A stretch of 64,000 bases of DNA from Rhodospirillales bacterium (GTDB lineage: Bacteria > Pseudomonadota > Alphaproteobacteria > TMED109), in contig JAPPED010000007.1 in NCBI GenBank assembly GCA_028824295.1, positions 1-64,000 on the forward strand, read 5' to 3'. Below the pieces are notes generated by a model that was given only the letters and a program-made list of their open reading frames with translations, did not search any database and had not been told where the DNA came from. Below, piece by piece: positions 63,095-64,000 of the stretch; the first letter of the stretch is position 1, and every line of letters starts with the position of its first letter. The position numbers were made by a program, and so were the translations under genes.

Positions 63095-63778
63095 TCAAAT
63101 CTCTTCGACACCGCGTTCCGCGTAGCGGGCACGGTCCCACAAGGTCGTGATCTCGCCGCGAGCCATCCGCTCCTCGAGCGCGTCTTCCTTTGCCTGCACG
63201 TCCGCCAGCGCAGAGATCACCCGTTCGGCGTGGACGCGAGGCACCACCACCACGCCATCTTCGTCAGCCACCACGATGTCTCCCGGCTGCACGACCACGT
63301 CGCCTACGCTGACGGGGCCGTTCAGCTCCCCCGGTCCGTTGCGGTACCCACCGTTCGGCCTGAGTCCTCGCGAAAACGTCGGGGGGCCCTTGGCGCGGAT
63401 ACCCGCCGCATCACGCACCAAGCCGTCCGTGACGATCCCGATCACCCCATTCTGCTTGGCAACCGCAGCGTAGTGGTCGCCGATGACTGCCCCGCTCTCA
63501 TCGCGCCCGGTGGCCAGTACCAGAACATCGCCCGGCGCCACAACATCAAGCGCTGCTATCGCTGCAAGATTGTCACGCGGCCCGCCCGAGGCGGTGACGG
63601 CAATGCCGGCAAAACGCATGTCCGGGTCGAGCGGCCGAATCCTCACGTCCATGCAGTTCCAGCCCTGTTGAGCATCGGCGAGGAAACTGGTTGGCGCGCC
63701 GGCCACGGCCGCCACCTGCTCAGGCGTTGCCCGTCCGACCGGCGTGTGAATCCGGAGGGCGAGCGGGTCGCCGATCAT
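63095..63778 (-). CDS. RraA family protein (4-hydroxy-4-methyl-2-oxoglutarate aldolase-like)
   Basis: A 227-residue RraA/HMG-aldolase-type protein. The family core reads GDHYAAVAKQNGVIGIVTDGLVRDAAGI, followed by PPTFSRGLRPNGGY. The Arg-Asp in VRDAAG and the upstream GDHYA are the aldolase active-site signature, so an enzymatic rather than a purely RNase-E-regulator role is more likely here. The ATG at 63778 begins at MIGDPLALRIHTPVG; two earlier in-frame starts would lengthen it by up to 25 residues. It is the first gene of the trio. Confidence 0.88.
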   Translation of the reverse strand: MIGDPLALRIHTPVGRATPEQVAAVAGAPTSFLADAQQGWNCMDVRIRPLDPDMRFAGIAVTASGGPRDNLAAIAALDVVAPGDVLVLATGRDESGAVIGDHYAAVAKQNGVIGIVTDGLVRDAAGIRAKGPPTFSRGLRPNGGYRNGPGELNGPVSVGDVVVQPGDIVVADEDGVVVVPRVHAERVISALADVQAKEDALEERMARGEITTLWDRARYAERGVEEI

Positions 63779-64000
63779 GAGAACATACTGGGGAACACGG
63801 TCACGGCCCTCTGGTGACCGCGACACCATAGCGCAGCCGGACCCGGCACCCAATTTCGGCTTTTCTTGATCTATGCGCCGCCTGCCGATGTGGCCGGGCC
63901 ATTCACTTACGGGTGTTCATGCCGCGGCCAACCCGACCCGCGAACGCCCGTAGCCACCATCCCTGCCCCACCGGCAGGCGATCGGCGCGAGGTCGGCTTG
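63779..64000. other. Right-edge region with no complete gene
   Basis: The 222 bases beyond the RraA start contain no supported gene. They should hold the promoter for the trio and the argS operon, but no clear element was recognised. Confidence 0.4.

Overview
The window is a stretch of a high-GC (about two thirds G+C) proteobacterial chromosome, most probably an alphaproteobacterium of Rhodospirillales-like type. The evidence is the cox order ctaD-ctaB-coxF-ctaG-ctaE-DUF983-surf1, a fused three-gene bc1 operon (petABC), sdhCDAB without a second hydrophobic adaptor, ThyX in place of ThyA, a short class I NrdA without an ATP cone, the argS-SPOR-nagZ-scpA-scpB order, the NUDIX-DUF6111-cca order, and translational coupling by 4-base overlaps throughout. 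No rRNA, tRNA, CRISPR array, insertion sequence or prophage was seen. Assignment is from gene content only.

Layout. 1-10162 (+): the 3' end of a cytochrome aa3 oxidase operon with its heme and copper assembly genes, running into threonine synthase, an M16 protease, a GNAT acetyltransferase and a SAF-domain dehydrogenase. 10438-13720 (-): amidohydrolase, NnrS and YqgE/AlgH. 13838-14512 (+): a short-chain dehydrogenase. 14524-25167 (-): one 12-gene urea operon, urtABCDE-ureDABCEFG. 25534-27532 (+): dienelactone hydrolase, FKBP isomerase and methylthioadenosine phosphorylase. 27545-30074 (-): cytochrome bc1. 30403-31031 (+): a Phd/PIN toxin-antitoxin pair. 31497-36302 (+): ribonucleotide reductase alpha, two poorly known proteins and Mrp. 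36312-37743 (-): ThyX and an unknown gene. 37819-41553 (+): a CitE-family gene remnant and sdhCDAB. 41562-45934 (+): Na/Ca exchanger, TRAP binding protein, methylmalonate-semialdehyde dehydrogenase and a VOC protein. 46054-48060 (-): an atypical SDR and an AraC regulator. 48285-52730 (+): a molybdenum hydroxylase (2Fe-2S subunit plus Tat-exported large subunit) and an amidase. 52887-55540: a small membrane protein, NUDIX, DUF6111 and CCA transferase. 55603-63778 (-): ScpB, ScpA, site-2 protease, NagZ, SPOR protein and ArgRS, preceded in the same direction by a catabolic trio (RraA, 2-hydroxyacid dehydrogenase, HpaI aldolase).

How it works together. Succinate dehydrogenase, cytochrome bc1 and aa3 oxidase form much of an aerobic respiratory chain. 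The urea operon imports urea with a five-part ABC transporter and hydrolyses it with a nickel urease and its chaperones. The DNA in front of urtA shows a textbook sigma-54 element, an NtrC-type TGC-N11-GCA dyad upstream, a stem-loop predicted to start near the 5' end of the transcript, and a second stem-loop between urtA and urtB. Read together these suggest nitrogen-status control and a higher yield of the binding protein than of the permeases. ThyX, NrdA and Mrp support DNA precursor and Fe-S metabolism. The least understood parts are the molybdenum hydroxylase/AraC/amidase group, the aldolase trio feeding into argS, the M15-like protein behind a pentanucleotide repeat, and the unknown gene coupled to thyX.
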